Positions 23,345-33,978 of a stretch of 64,000 bases of DNA are shown one piece after another (positions within the stretch are counted from its first letter, which is position 1; every line of letters begins with the position of its first letter). Location: assembly GCA_946699065.1 (NCBI GenBank), contig CAMPDV010001062.1:62001-126000 (forward strand), written 5' to 3'. The notes below the pieces were generated by a model. The model was not told where the DNA came from. It was given only the letters and a program-made list of their open reading frames with translations, and did no database searches. This DNA comes from Loxodes magnus. Taxonomy: Eukaryota > Ciliophora > Karyorelictea > Loxodida > Loxodidae. The translations under genes and the position numbers were made by a program.

Positions 23345-24095
23345 ATGTAAACTAAGAATTTTAAATGTTTTGCTTTCCCTGGGCTTTCAACCAGGTACAT
23401 GCTGACATTTTTTTATACGTGGATGTATACCACGACCTTTTGTGCATGTGGATGGTTACCTCAGAGAATTTTCATCTTTTCTAACGAACAATTTTTACCT
23501 ATATACTCCAGTCTATGTTATAAATAGTTGATTAAGGGCACTTCATGTTCTCTATTCTTCTTTTAGTTTAAATTATTTTCATTCTAGGCATTGTCGTAGT
23601 AAGTGAAATTTAGAGTTGCAGTACCAGCAAGGTTTATACTTTTCTAAGATTATTTAAGAAAAACTTTTTTTTTCTAGTTTATCAATTCTCTTCAACAAAG
23701 TTAAGTCGATAATTTCATATTGTTTTTCTTGATCTTACTTTTAAGGAGATACGTTTTCTATAATCATATTTTATTCTTGCTTGAAGTTCGATTGAGATTA
23801 TTCATAGAGTTATTATTCAGTAACTAGGTTATTCTTGATTAGTTGACGTCTAAGTATCGTTAATTAATTATCTTGATCATCTATGTTATTCATGAGTTCT
23901 CTAATTTTCCCCTTGATTAAAGATTGTTTCTTCATACCTTGAAATGAGAGCTTTCATAGATTCAAGTTAAATTTGAATATTTAGATTGCTTTCGGTTTTT
24001 GATTCGTTCATCTCTACTAATCCAACCATTATTTTTCCTTCAGATGAAGAACTTGATTTTTAATCTTATTGCTGCTTTTTCATGAGTTCCTTCAT
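23345..24095 (-). mobile_element. CCHC-ORF retroelement, copy at 23.4-24.1 kb
   Basis: ATG is at 24095. The N-terminus reads MKELMKKQQQDQKSSSSSEG; a Gln/Asn-rich middle with at least one frame change follows, then an intact knuckle CWYCNSKFHLLRQC and TGVYRQKLFVRKDEN. The 3' end carries two hairpins, CGTGGTATACATCCACG and CCTGGTTGAAAGCCCAGG, then an (ATT)n tail. The same double-hairpin 3' end is seen at 63.4 kb. No replicative enzyme is encoded. Confidence 0.7.
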
Positions 24096-24847
24096 CGTAA
24101 CTATAGTAAGTAAGAAAACTATAAAAATAGTTTAAACACAGTATTTATTTCCTTATTTTAGAAGCTATTATTTAACTATCCACTTTCTTATTACTAATTA
24201 ATTTAAATTTATTATTTAACTAATCTCTTATTTAATTATTACAAAAGTAGTTTATTATTTTATAATTCATTAAATAAATAAAAAAAATGGAGCAGTCTGT
24301 TCGCCTTTCAAATAGTTAGTTAAAAAATGCTAAGAAGAAAGCGGTTTTTTATTTAAAATGATGGGAGGTTATAGTATTTAATTAATGATTAAATTCAAGG
24401 GAAAAACAATAGTTAATAGCAGCAATTTTAAAAGTATCCTAATCTAACATTTTACTTATTATTATTATAAAAAGGGTTTATAAAAGAAATGGAGTTTTTT
24501 ATTAAAAAATTTAGATTAAAACTCAAATAAGCTATAATCAATAAAAGCAAGGCAAAGTTACTATAATAAGGATATAAACTATTGCATATAACTTTTGATA
24601 AAATAATTTAAAAGCAAAAAAATAAAAAATTGCAAAACTTATTTAAACTGAACTATTTTAAATAATATCAGTCTAATCGAAAGTAAAAAATAAATTTTTT
24701 AAATGATGTTTTAATATTAAAGTACCTATATCCAAGATTCTAATAAATAATTTAAATATAATAGTGTTTAATTTAAGTAATGAGAAGTATTTTCATAAGA
24801 TGGATTGTTTTAATTGAGTAATTATTAAAATAATTTATAAAATAAAA
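24096..24847. other. AT-rich upstream region of the WD40 gene
   Basis: No gene recognised. It contains the promoter side of the WD40 gene, but no motif is identifiable in the AT-rich background. Confidence 0.4.
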
Positions 24848-25905
24848 ATGGAAAATAAAGAAGCACAATTTGTTAAAAGTATCTTTTTAAGAAAAATTCT
24901 AAGACAAAGAAATATTTCCCTAGGCAGAATACCTTTTCTTCTTTTTAAATACGAAATCCTGCCAAACTTGAGCTTTTTAAAAGTTGAAAATAAAATTATA
25001 TACGACTAATCTAAAAGTAATTCTTTAATATTTTAGACTAAACTTTGGCCGGACATTCTTACGCAGTTAACTCAGTAATAATAACTAAAGACTAGAAATG
25101 AATAATTTCAGCGTCTGACGATGAAACGATAAAAATCTGGGATTTCCAGACTGGAACATGTTCGAGAACTTTGAATGGACATACGGATTACATTAGATCG
25201 ATAGCAATAACAAATGACCAGAAATGAATTGTATCGGGAAGTGGAGACAAAACGATAAAAATTTGGGATTTACAGACTGGAAGCTTTACAAAAACTTTGA
25301 CTGAACATAAGGGTAAAATTTTATCGGTAGCAATAACAAGTGACCAGAAATGAATTATATCTGGAAGTGCAGATAATACGATAAAGATTTGGGATTTCTG
25401 TACTGGAATCTGCATGAGAACTTTGAATGGACATACGAATTGAGTTAATTAAATAGCAATAAAAAGTGGCTTGAAATGGATCGTATCAGCATCTTCAGAT
25501 AGAACTATAAAGGTTTGGGATTTTCAGACTGGAAACTGTATAAGAACTTTGACTGGTCATTCAGATTATGTATAATCTGTAGTGTTATCAAATGATAATA
25601 ACCTCATAGTATCTGGATCTGGTGATAAATCATTTAAGATATGGGATTTCTAAACAGGATAATGTATAAGAACTATACCAGAAAATCGTTATGGTGAAGT
25701 GTTAATAAGTAAGGATAATAAGTTCATAATATCAGGAAATCAAGCTAAACTTATTAAGATATGGAATTTCTCATAGGGTGAGTGCGTATGTACTTTATAA
25801 GGTCATACAGATAAAGTAAATACTGTGGCTTTGAGTAGAGATAACAAGTGGTTAGTATCTGGAGCTAATGACAAGACAGTTAGAAAGTGGAAGATTGCTA
25901 ACTGA
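24848..25905 (+). CDS. WD40-repeat beta-propeller protein
   Basis: ATG is at 24848 and TGA stop at 25903-25905. After a ~60-residue N-terminal region there are seven WD40 blades. They show GH dipeptides (LAGHSYAVNSV, LNGHTDYIRSI, LNGHTNWVNQI, LTGHSDYVQSV, LQGHTDKVNTV) and IKIWDFQTG-type ends; blade 6 has lost the GH. The protein is only continuous if a 20-nt intron at 25017-25036 (GTAATTCTTTAATATTTTAG) is removed, if KTGAI-type codons are read as KWI (TGA for Trp in at least four blades), and if TAA/TAG are Gln. It is the clearest single demonstration of the code in the window. WD40 propellers are binding scaffolds; the partner is not apparent. Confidence 0.9.
25017..25036 (+). other. 20-nt intron of the WD40 gene
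   Basis: GTAATTCTTTAATATTTTAG is bounded by GT and AG. Removing it restores the frame into the first WD40 blade (KNQTLAGHSYAVNS). It sets the scale of introns in this genome. Confidence 0.8.
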
Positions 25906-26811
25906 GCAAGCAAATATATTTAAGACTTATAAATTTTTACAATTTAAGAAGATAATTGATAAAATTAAGTAAATTCATGTAAGTATTTATAAAGTAAAGA
26001 CTTTATAAATATAAAAATCTTTTAAGTTTTATATAGTTAATAATATCTCATTTGTGTGCATGCTATTATTTAATATGAAAGTCTTTCCTACTGCTTATTA
26101 TTAAAAATTTAGGTATATGAAAGTGAAATAGATTGACTTATTTAATGGATGTTATTTTTATCTATATGAAAAATAATTTAATGTGAATTAAATTGATATA
26201 ATGTATTTAGTATAAAGGGGAATATGCTTAAAATTTTTTAGTTTTTGAAATAAAGAATTTCGATTAATTTTAGCAAACATATGAAAGGTAGTAAACTTTG
26301 TAAAAATTTTAGGTTCTTCTTCTTATCTTTTTTATTTTATAAGAAACTATGGAGGATAACCTAATTATTTCAGGTTGGTATTTTATAAATTCTTAAAATT
26401 TGATATCATTAGATTTTTTTAATGATCAACTATCTATTTTTTTAATTTTTTAGCTTTAATTATTATTTTTAGAATTTTTCTTCAAAATTCAATTTTATAA
26501 ATTTTAATTTCTAAAAATGAATTTAAGCTTCTTTTTGAAATCATGTTTTCATTTATTAATATAAAAAACTCAAAATGAAATATTTGAAGTTAAGATTTTT
26601 GAAAAATAAATTTGTTATTTTATATGCAATTTAAAGTAGAATATATTTTTGGAGCTGATTAAGATTTTAAATTTTTGGATAATTAAATAAAAAATTTAAA
26701 TTTTTTTTTAAAAATGTTAAAGAAATTTTAAAATATAAATTAAATTATTTATTGAAGAATTTTTCTTTTAAATAATGTTTATTAAAATTTGTCATAAATA
26801 AATAAATTATT
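25906..26811 (+). other. 3' flank of WD40 gene; weak coding-like stretch
   Basis: AT-rich. From ATG 26349 to about 26800 one frame is continuous (MEDNLIISGWYFINSQNLIS and onward, very hydrophobic, with FEVKIFEKQICYF). It could be a small membrane protein gene interrupted by the retroposon at 26812, but composition alone could give this. Confidence 0.25.
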
Positions 26812-27205
26812 ATAGAGCGCGTAGCTCTTTCAATATTAATATTTAATAATAAGAAAAATGTTCTCATGCTTCTTGTTAAATTCTAGAAGTCCAATGAGTC
26901 ATGTCAGCTTCTCCAAATGGGAATCTTCTTATTAAAATATATTCTTAAATCTTGAGTCAAATGTTTAGTCTTCTTGAATAAGATCTAAATAAGAATTAGT
27001 TATTAAGTCGGTAATTAGAAGGCCCGCCAGTCAAACTTTCATACTGCTAGAGAGAACCCTCGGGGTTAGTTAGGTATGTCTCAACAGAGCTTATCCACCC
27101 TTCCCGTGGTGACATATAGTACGAGATTACTCGCAATGCAGTATACACTGCACCAGATTACCTACTAATTTATCTGATGCGGACGACTTCCATTTTATAA
27201 TATAT
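26812..27205 (-). repeat. Short retroposon family B, copy B1
   Basis: The minus strand begins near ATGGAAGTCGTCCGCATCAG and contains GGTAATCTGGTGCAGTGTAT and ACGGGAAGGGTGGATAAGC. It ends in a shortened version of the family A 3' hairpin (GAGCTACGCGCTCTATAAT). It is the inverted counterpart of 33560-33978, with high identity in the GC-rich 200 bp. Confidence 0.75.
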
Positions 27206-28536
27206 AATATTTCATTGTATATTCTTAAAAAATAGATAAGAAAATTGTAAGATGAAGAATAGATAGAATAGAATAAATATATTAAATAATTAAAAATTAA
27301 AATTCCCTTTCTGCTTAAAGATATATATACCTATGATTTTTGGAAAAAAGTAAACATTTTTTATAAATACAACTATAAAATAATAAACACAATTATAAAA
27401 TAAATATAGAAAGGATATTAAAAAAGAACTTTAAAAATTTATTTTTGAAAAATTTAATAATTAATGTTTTTGATTAAAAAGATATTTCAGAATATTCTGT
27501 TATTTTTCATTCAAAAAATGTAATAAAATTTTTTTTTTTAAATATAACAGAAATTCGCTTAAACTAAAAACTGTCATCTAATTAAAAAATTTAATTAATA
27601 AAAGCTTTTAAAAATTTTGAAGAAAAAAGTTAATAAAAAATCTTACATTTTAGTTTGCTTGAAAAAATGAAAGACTAAATTGTGAATCATTATTTTAAAT
27701 CTTAAAATAAAAATAATATTAAATGAAAAATATTTCATAATTAGAAGATTTATTAAAATAGTTTCCTACTAAGTTTTTTTAAATGAAAAATCTCCAATAA
27801 TTTTAAACTAAAATAAAATAGCTTTAATTAAATTAACTTATATGAAAATCAAACATATTTAATCAAAATCTAATTGACAATCATTCAAGAGTTAAAATAA
27901 AAAAGATAAAAATAAAGTAATATATCTAGTCAAAATATAAAACTTGTAAAAAATCAAAAGAAATTAAAAAAAATACTAAAACTTTGTAAAGAATTTTTAA
28001 TTTCACAATAAAAATAAAATGACGAAAGAAAATTTAAATAATAAATAAAAAAAGCTATAATAAAAAGATTTTAAAAAAATTATAAGAAAGAAAAAATTTA
28101 AAAGTAACTTTAAAAAACTTTTTCTTATCTTAAAAATAAAAAAAAGGAAATAAATTTATAATTCGACCAAAAAAGTAAAAAAATGAATAAATTTTTGCTG
28201 TTTTTCAAATTTTTAAAAGAAAAATAAAAGATAAAAAAAATCTAGAATAAAAGTATCTCTAAACCAAATAAAATCTAAAAGAATTACAAAAAATATTAAT
28301 AAATGTAAGAAGAAAAAATGTAGAAATAATTTAAATAAATTCCTTATTAAAAAATAGTAATATAATTATAAGATAAAAAAAATTAAATCGTCTTTAACAA
28401 CCATTAAGAAATAAAACTAAGATAAAAAATATTAAAAAATCAAAATAAAAACTTAATTTTAAAATAAAAAAGTTAGCATAATGTAGAGGAAAATGATGAA
28501 GATATGTAACTAATAAGAGAAGAATTTCTATTATGA
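27206..28536 (+). other. Purine-rich, Lys/Asn-rich coding-like region ending in TGA
   Basis: The + strand is strongly A-rich. The last part reads QHNVEENDEDMQLIREEFLL then TGA (28534-28536), which looks like a genuine C-terminus. Upstream the translation is Lys/Asn/Gln/Ile-rich low complexity in several frames, so exon structure cannot be set. It could be one spliced gene of about 1 kb. Confidence 0.35.
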
Positions 28537-28596
28537 AGGCTTACTTGAAGAAACAGAAACATATAGAAATATGGAAAGAGCTATGTACCTAGGTGG

Positions 28597-28640
28597 CTAC
28601 GCGCTCTATAATCAAATTTATTTATTTATTATTTATGCTC
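28597..28640 (+). repeat. Isolated 3' hairpin tail of a short retroposon
   Basis: GGTGGCTACGCGCTCTATAATC followed by AAATTTATTTATTTATTATTTA is the 3' end shared by families A and B, with no body. It is a 5'-truncated insertion, as expected for target-primed reverse transcription. Confidence 0.6.
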
Positions 28641-29405
28641 ATTTTTATTTTCCATATACTAAATTTTTCAACTATAATTTGTGTTTAGGATTTTTTATAA
28701 ATTTAAGAGATTAAATCTAACTTAATTTTTTAAGAATTTTCTTTTAATTTAAAATTCATTATTATTTTATTCAAAATTATATATTTTATATTTAAAGTCA
28801 ATATTTTTTATTTCTTTAAATATCCTATTTTTTAATTATTTTTTTTAACTTAAATTTTTAGTTTGCTTTATTTAGAAATCCAATTTCTTTTTTGCGTTTC
28901 TTGCTTTCTTTCTTGAAACAATATTTTTTAATTTCGATTTGGTTCTGAAGTATATTTAAATGTTTTTTACTTATATGCTATTTTTATTGTCTTATATTGT
29001 TTTCTAAGAGATTTTTTTTAAGAATTAAAATGTTTATATATTTTTTATTTCTAAAAAATTAATTTTTTATGAATTTTAAGTTTTATAAATATTTTATAAG
29101 TCTCGTTGATTTCATAGATAAAAAGATGATCTATTACTAATACAAAATTAAATCTTGATTAATTAAGATTTCAAAACTATTAAGAATTTAAGTTACCTTA
29201 TCTTTGTATGATTGCAAAGAATAAAGTTTTGATTTGATTTTAGATCTGTTTGAACATTTTATATTTAGATAAATGCTTAATTTAAAAAGATTGATTGTTG
29301 ATTTTAGGAATATATAAGTTTTGCATGTGCTTAATAATTTAATAAGCTTTATAGATTTAATATTTTTATATCTTTAATTTTTAAATTAATTAATTAATTT
29401 CAACT
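28641..29405. other. AT-rich stretch, no gene seen
   Basis: T-rich on the + strand with no recognised domain. It ends in an ATTA run at 29384-29398 that borders the family C repeat. Confidence 0.45.
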
Positions 29406-29705
29406 AAAAGATTTTTTGGACCGGAAACTCCTTTTCGATTGCACGACCTGACGCTCTCTTTTTAAGGAATAACGGAGATATCCTGTTGTACTCCAGGCAC
29501 AACTTCTAGGGAATTCCATCGCTATGAGTAGCCAGGCTTCAAGCCCCTACCAAAAGCGGATAATCTCAAAGAAGGTGTTCCCTTCAGAAAACGACTCTGA
29601 TCAGTGACTTTCTCAACGATAGAAAAGGAACTTATTCCTAACCATAAAACCAGAAAGTTTAGTCAAGAAATTCAATATCAGTTCCTAGCATCTTTTCAAT
29701 TATAA
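29406..29705 (+). repeat. Short repeat family C, copy C1
   Basis: GC-richer island in AT-rich DNA. Shared with 44655-44945 are GGGAATTCCATCGCTATGAG (other copy GGGAGTTCCATAACTATGAG), a small hairpin with the loop around TTCAAG, ACTCTG and TTCTCAACG...AGGAACTTATTC. The hairpin reads GGCTTCAAGCC here and AGACTTCAAGTCT there, so paired bases change together. Orientation is arbitrary. The TTCAAG stem-loop recalls a tRNA T-arm, but no whole tRNA is visible. Confidence 0.55.
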
Positions 29706-31372
29706 ATTTATTAAAATGATTATCTTGACTTAAAAAAATGAAATATTTAAAATCTTTATATTTGCTAATAGAAATTAAAATAATTTATATTCCAATACTA
29801 TTAAGTTTATTTTTGCTGTTTTATGAATAAGCATTTAATAACTAAAGCTTATAATATTTTTAAATAATTTCCTATCTAATATAATTAAGTCATCTTTTCT
29901 ATACTAATTTTATTTATCATTTTATATTTTGCTTAGCTATTATTTTCTCTCAAAGCTTCTTTCTATATAAGCATTAAAATATTTCATTTTTTTATTTTAT
30001 GAGATATAGATATTTTTTTATCCAATTAATAAATTTATAGAATAGTTTGTTTATGATAATTAACTCATTTCAGATATTTTATTAAAAATGAATTTAGCAA
30101 ATAATAAAAAATAATTAAAATATTTCTTTTACTTTTTCCAAATTTATTAAATTTGATTAATCAAATCCGTGCATAAACGTTCTTATAACATACTTTCTAA
30201 CTCTTTTTCATACTTTTCTTCATGTTTTTCTTATTCAAAGTTTTCTTCTATTAATTCATTTTCTTCTAAATTTATACCTATCTACTATCAAAAAATATTC
30301 AATATTTTCTTTAGCTAATTTTCTAAACTCTTTTACTCCTTTTATTGATCTTAAGTAATTATTTTATTATATTTTATCCTTTTAAATTAATTTTTTTCTC
30401 TTATTTTTCTAACTTTTTAACAAATTATATGGAATATTGATTTTCTTAATAAGCTCTTTTCAAATTTTTTTTAAAACTATTTTTTCATATTTTCCTTATT
30501 TAAATTTAGCATATAATTTTTAGCATATTTTTCTCTTCTAAATTTATACCTTTTAGCAAATTAAAAAACAGATTGATTGCTCATTTTTATCTTTCTTCAA
30601 TTCATTTTTCTCTTTTCTTCAACTTTTTTTCTTTTTTGAAATTTTCATATTTCCTTAAATATCTTTTTATTCTACTTTATAACCATTTTTAACAAACTAA
30701 AAACACAATTAATTTGATTTTTAAGTTTTTTAATGCAAAATAGATTTTTTTCAGTTTTTTTTACTTTTTATTATATTCTATTTTTGTTTGATTTTTTAGT
30801 ATAGTATTTTTCACGATTTATTTAAGTTTCAAAATTGATATTTATTGATTCTAATTGACTTTTGTTTTATTAAAATTTTTTCTAGATTTTCAGAGTTTAA
30901 TTAGTTCATAATTTTTAATTTTTTATGTATGTGATTTCTTTTGGTTTAAGATTTAAAAATATAGGATCATTTTAACTCTTCCTGTCTTTAGCAACATTCT
31001 CTTTTGCACGTTCTTAATCTTTATTATTATCGCTAAGCATATTTGAGCTTATTGCATAAAAACCAATCAGACACTACAGATTAAGATATACTTATCTAAT
31101 AGGAATCAATACTTAATAGGCTATCTATTTGGTCATCGATTACAAAATTTGGCATCTTTATTATTGAGCAAAAATTAGTTTCATTATCTACTTTAGTTAT
31201 TTTAATTAAAATATAGAAGTAATTATAAAAAAGATAAAATAAGAAAGATAAAAGTGAAAGAGTGAAAGAGTGAAAAGAGAAAAAAAATATGATAAATAAA
31301 ATTGCAATGTCTCATTGTACAAAGCATTTAACTTCATTTATTAATTTAACTTAAAATGACTTTTATTTTATT
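29706..31372 (-). other. Pyrimidine-rich region; Lys/Glu-rich coding-like patches on the minus strand
   Basis: On the minus strand, about 30290-30170 reads INLEENELIEENFEQEKHEE and KYEKELESMLQER. A related start (GGTATAAATTTAGAAGA) recurs about 260 bp further on, near 30545. These look like exons of a Lys/Glu coiled-coil protein, but frame and ends cannot be fixed. The rest is low-complexity AT DNA. Confidence 0.3.
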
Positions 31373-31775
31373 TCATTATTATATTTGTTAATTTTTGTAT
31401 TCTGGATAATCTTTCTCATCATTTTTAAAACGTCCTTCTGCATTCGTATTCTTTAGTTTTCTTGAAATTCTTAAAAATATGCTTTCCTACTCTATTTCTT
31501 TCTTCAGAGCTTCTATTTCATTATGCATTAAAATATTTCGATCCATGGATCTGAGCTTAAAAATTTTCAGTAAAATTCGGTTCATTAATTCTGCCGATAA
31601 ACATGAAGCTCATCTTAGATGATATTTGCTCTTGGAATGTCTCAACTAATGATATGTTATAGTAATATCCTTCAATATCTGTGATACTTCGGCAATACTT
31701 GTAAAATAGTTGCTTCAAATTATTGTGTGAATATGCTTAAAATTTTAAAGCATTTAGTGTTTTCATGGTAAGAAC
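31373..31775 (-). CDS. 3' part of a protein gene, unknown function
   Basis: Two minus-strand frames with strong coding sense must be joined by a short intron. The upstream one contains NLKQLFYKYCRSITDIEGYY and LVETFQEQISSKM. The downstream one contains NRILLKIFKLRSMDRNILMH, NEIEALKKEIEQESIFLRIS and KNTNAEGRFKNDEKDYPEYK, then TGA (31375-31373). A candidate intron starts GTTGAGACATTCC. A MADS-like or bZIP-like reading was considered but no signature is clear. Confidence 0.45.
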
Positions 31776-31974
31776 TGATCAAAGGTGAAGAACTTTGCTC
31801 TAGTAAAGAAAATTATATTAAACCTTCTAGATATCAAATAGAAAAATAGAGGGAATATTTAGAAATAAATCTTTTATCTTAAATTAGAAATTAAGTCATT
31901 TATAAAATATGCCTCTTTTTACGTGATTTGAAATTAAAAAAATTATATCTTAGCTTGCAAATAATAAAGCTACA
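31776..31974. other. AT-rich spacer
   Basis: Nothing recognised. Confidence 0.4.
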
Positions 31975-32212
31975 GGATGTGAAGGCGCAAAAACTCTCGG
32001 ACTTGGACTTAAGTTTTCAATATTTGTACCGAATCATCTGACAGTCTTTCATACAGCTAGAGAAAACTTTCGAATAAGTTAGGCTTATCTTCTAAGAGCT
32101 TATTGTTCCAATTTATGTTTGCATCTATTACGAGACTACTCTTTATATAGTATACTCTGTATCAAATTACCTATTAGGTTTTCCAATGATTAATTGTCCA
32201 TTTTTTATATAA
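31975..32212 (-). repeat. Short retroposon family B, old copy B3
   Basis: It aligns with B1 over its GC-richer half (GACAGTCTTTCATACAGCTAG, GAGACTACTCTTTATATAGTATAC, CAAATTACCTATTAGG) but is heavily diverged and lacks a clear 3' hairpin. Confidence 0.55.
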
Positions 32213-32704
32213 CTAAATACTAAAAGAAGATAAAATTAAAATAGAATGATTAAACAATAAATAGAAAATTTGAAATCTTCATATTGTCCACTTAAAACTT
32301 TTTATATATATCTTTTCTTTATTCTGTCTTCATTTATTCCATTAATTTGTTTGTAAAATTTATTTCTTCAAATATTTTCGCAAAATTAGTTAATTATATC
32401 TATCACTTTCATTAATATAAATTAATGCTGATGTTCCATTATTATTTAATTAAATTTAATTTTTTCTTAGATTCTAATTGTAAAATTATGGGATCTCTTA
32501 TGAATATTTCTTCATTTAAAATAGTTATATTTTTCTTAAAGTTAAATGTTTGATGTTTTCGTAAAAATTTTATTTTCACTTCTACTACATAGAAAAAAAA
32601 TCAAATTAAATTATACTTATAGAAATATAATCAGAAAAAATATACATCGTTCTTAAAAAAATTTGAAATATAAGAATAAAATTATGCTTTTTATTATATA
32701 ATTT
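32213..32704. other. AT-rich stretch, no gene seen
   Basis: No recognised gene or repeat. Confidence 0.45.
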
Positions 32705-33090
32705 AGTTTAAATAGGGTGGAAAGCCCTCTCTTTCGGATACTGCTTGGAGGCCCAGCAAGGCAACAAAAAAATGAGCGCGGATGGAGGATAAATTGGAAG
32801 AAGAGAAACCAATAACAAGAGAAGGAAGATGTGACAAGCTAGAGAACTCTGAATGCCAGGATGAAACTTTCTTCATCATAGATTGGGAAATTTACCTGTT
32901 ATCGTATATTGCATCCCTGTGCTTTGGAAAGAAAAATTACAGGGATTTACCGCAGGAAGAGGAAACAAGGAAAGAGAGAAAAGAGAGACCTTTAAAAAAA
33001 AATTTGAAATTAAATAAAATTAATTTAATTTAATTTAAAGAGCTGCGCACAAACGAGAGTGCTACGCGCTCTATAATCGAATTTATTTAT
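32705..33090 (+). repeat. Short retroposon family A, copy A9
   Basis: It starts AAATAGGGTGGAAAGCCC, contains ATACTGCTTGGAGGCCCAGC and ATGAGCGCGGATGGAGGA, and ends with GAGCTGCGCACAAACGAGAG...CTACGCGCTCTATAATCG and a long (TTTA)n tail. A single-orientation insertion argues that A2/A4 are retroposons, not terminal inverted repeats. The body frame shows a one-base insertion in the CxxC segment. Confidence 0.75.
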
Positions 33091-33244
33091 TTATTTATTT
33101 ATATATTTATTTAATATTTATTTATAAAACTTATTAAAATGTGTAAAAAATTTATATTTAGCTATTAAAATATCTAATTAACCATATTTAATTAAATTTC
33201 ATAAATTAAAAAAATTAAAATTCCCAATATTTTAATAATAATAA

Positions 33245-33562
33245 TGTATATTAAAGTGATGTCACCTTTGTTCGGTTTGTCATTAATTTAAAGTTTTCGA
33301 AAGTTTCAAATTCTTAATAAGTTTCATAATCGAATCCTTCTGGTTTTTCTGGATCATAAATTCTTATTATTTACTTGCTTTCTTCTCTTGTTAGTTGGTT
33401 ATAATGAAAACCAAATTATCATCTCTCAAATCTTCTCGTTGTATCTGTTATCTTTGGTGCTTCCACGTATGGTTAAAATATTTTTTTCTGATAAAGTCTT
33501 CCTTCTGGCGTACAATAAATATTAAATAGATTGTAGATTCCTTTTTCTTTTATTAGATATAT
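33245..33562 (-). mobile_element. CCHC-ORF retroelement, 5'-truncated copy
   Basis: Only the 3' part is present on the minus strand. TPEGRLYQKKIFQPYVEAPK is followed by an acidic segment (YDPEKPEGFDYETYQEFET). The 3' terminus ATGACAAACCGAACAAAGG...GACATCACTTT resembles the 10.1-11.1 kb copy and the LINE 3' ends, and there is an (ATT)n tail. The zinc knuckle is missing. It abuts family B copy B2 on its right. Confidence 0.65.
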
Positions 33563-33978
33563 TATAAAATGGATGTCGGCCGCGTCAGACAAATTAGTAG
33601 GTAATCTGGTGACGTGTATACTGCATTGCAAGTAATCTCGCACTAGGTGCCACCACGGGAAGGGTGGATAAGCTCTGTTGAGACGTACCTAACTTACCCC
33701 GAGAGTTCTCTCTAGCAGTAGGAAAGTTTGACTGACGGGCCTTCTAATTACCGACTTAAAAACTATCTCTTATTTGGACTTTATTCAAGAAGACTGAAGC
33801 ATTTGACTCAAGATTTAAGAATAAATTTGAATAAGAAGATTCCCCATTTGGAGAAGCTGGTATGATTCATCGGACCTGTAGAATTTTAACAAGAAACATG
33901 AGAATATTTTTCTTAATATTAAATATTAATATTAGAAGAGCTGCGCACCAATGAGGTGCTACGCGCTCTATAATCATT
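33563..33978 (+). repeat. Short retroposon family B, copy B2
   Basis: It starts near ATAAAATGGATGTCGGCCGC, shares the central 200 bp with B1, and ends with the hairpin GAGCTGCGCACCAATGAGG...CTACGCGCTCTATAATC, the same 3' end as family A. From ATG 33570 a frame of about 115 codons stays open in sense (MDVGRVRQISRQSGDVYTAL to LEKLVWFIGPVEF) and is broadly preserved in B1, so the body may be, or derive from, a coding sequence. Confidence 0.7.

Noticed and set aside
29500-29560. tRNA gene suggested by a TTCAAG stem-loop
   Set aside because: No acceptor stem, anticodon arm or A-box can be assembled around it.
30170-30700. Repeat of 12-nt introns (GTATAAATTTAG) on the minus strand
   Set aside because: Only two occurrences, and the sequence reads equally well as coding; not enough to claim introns.
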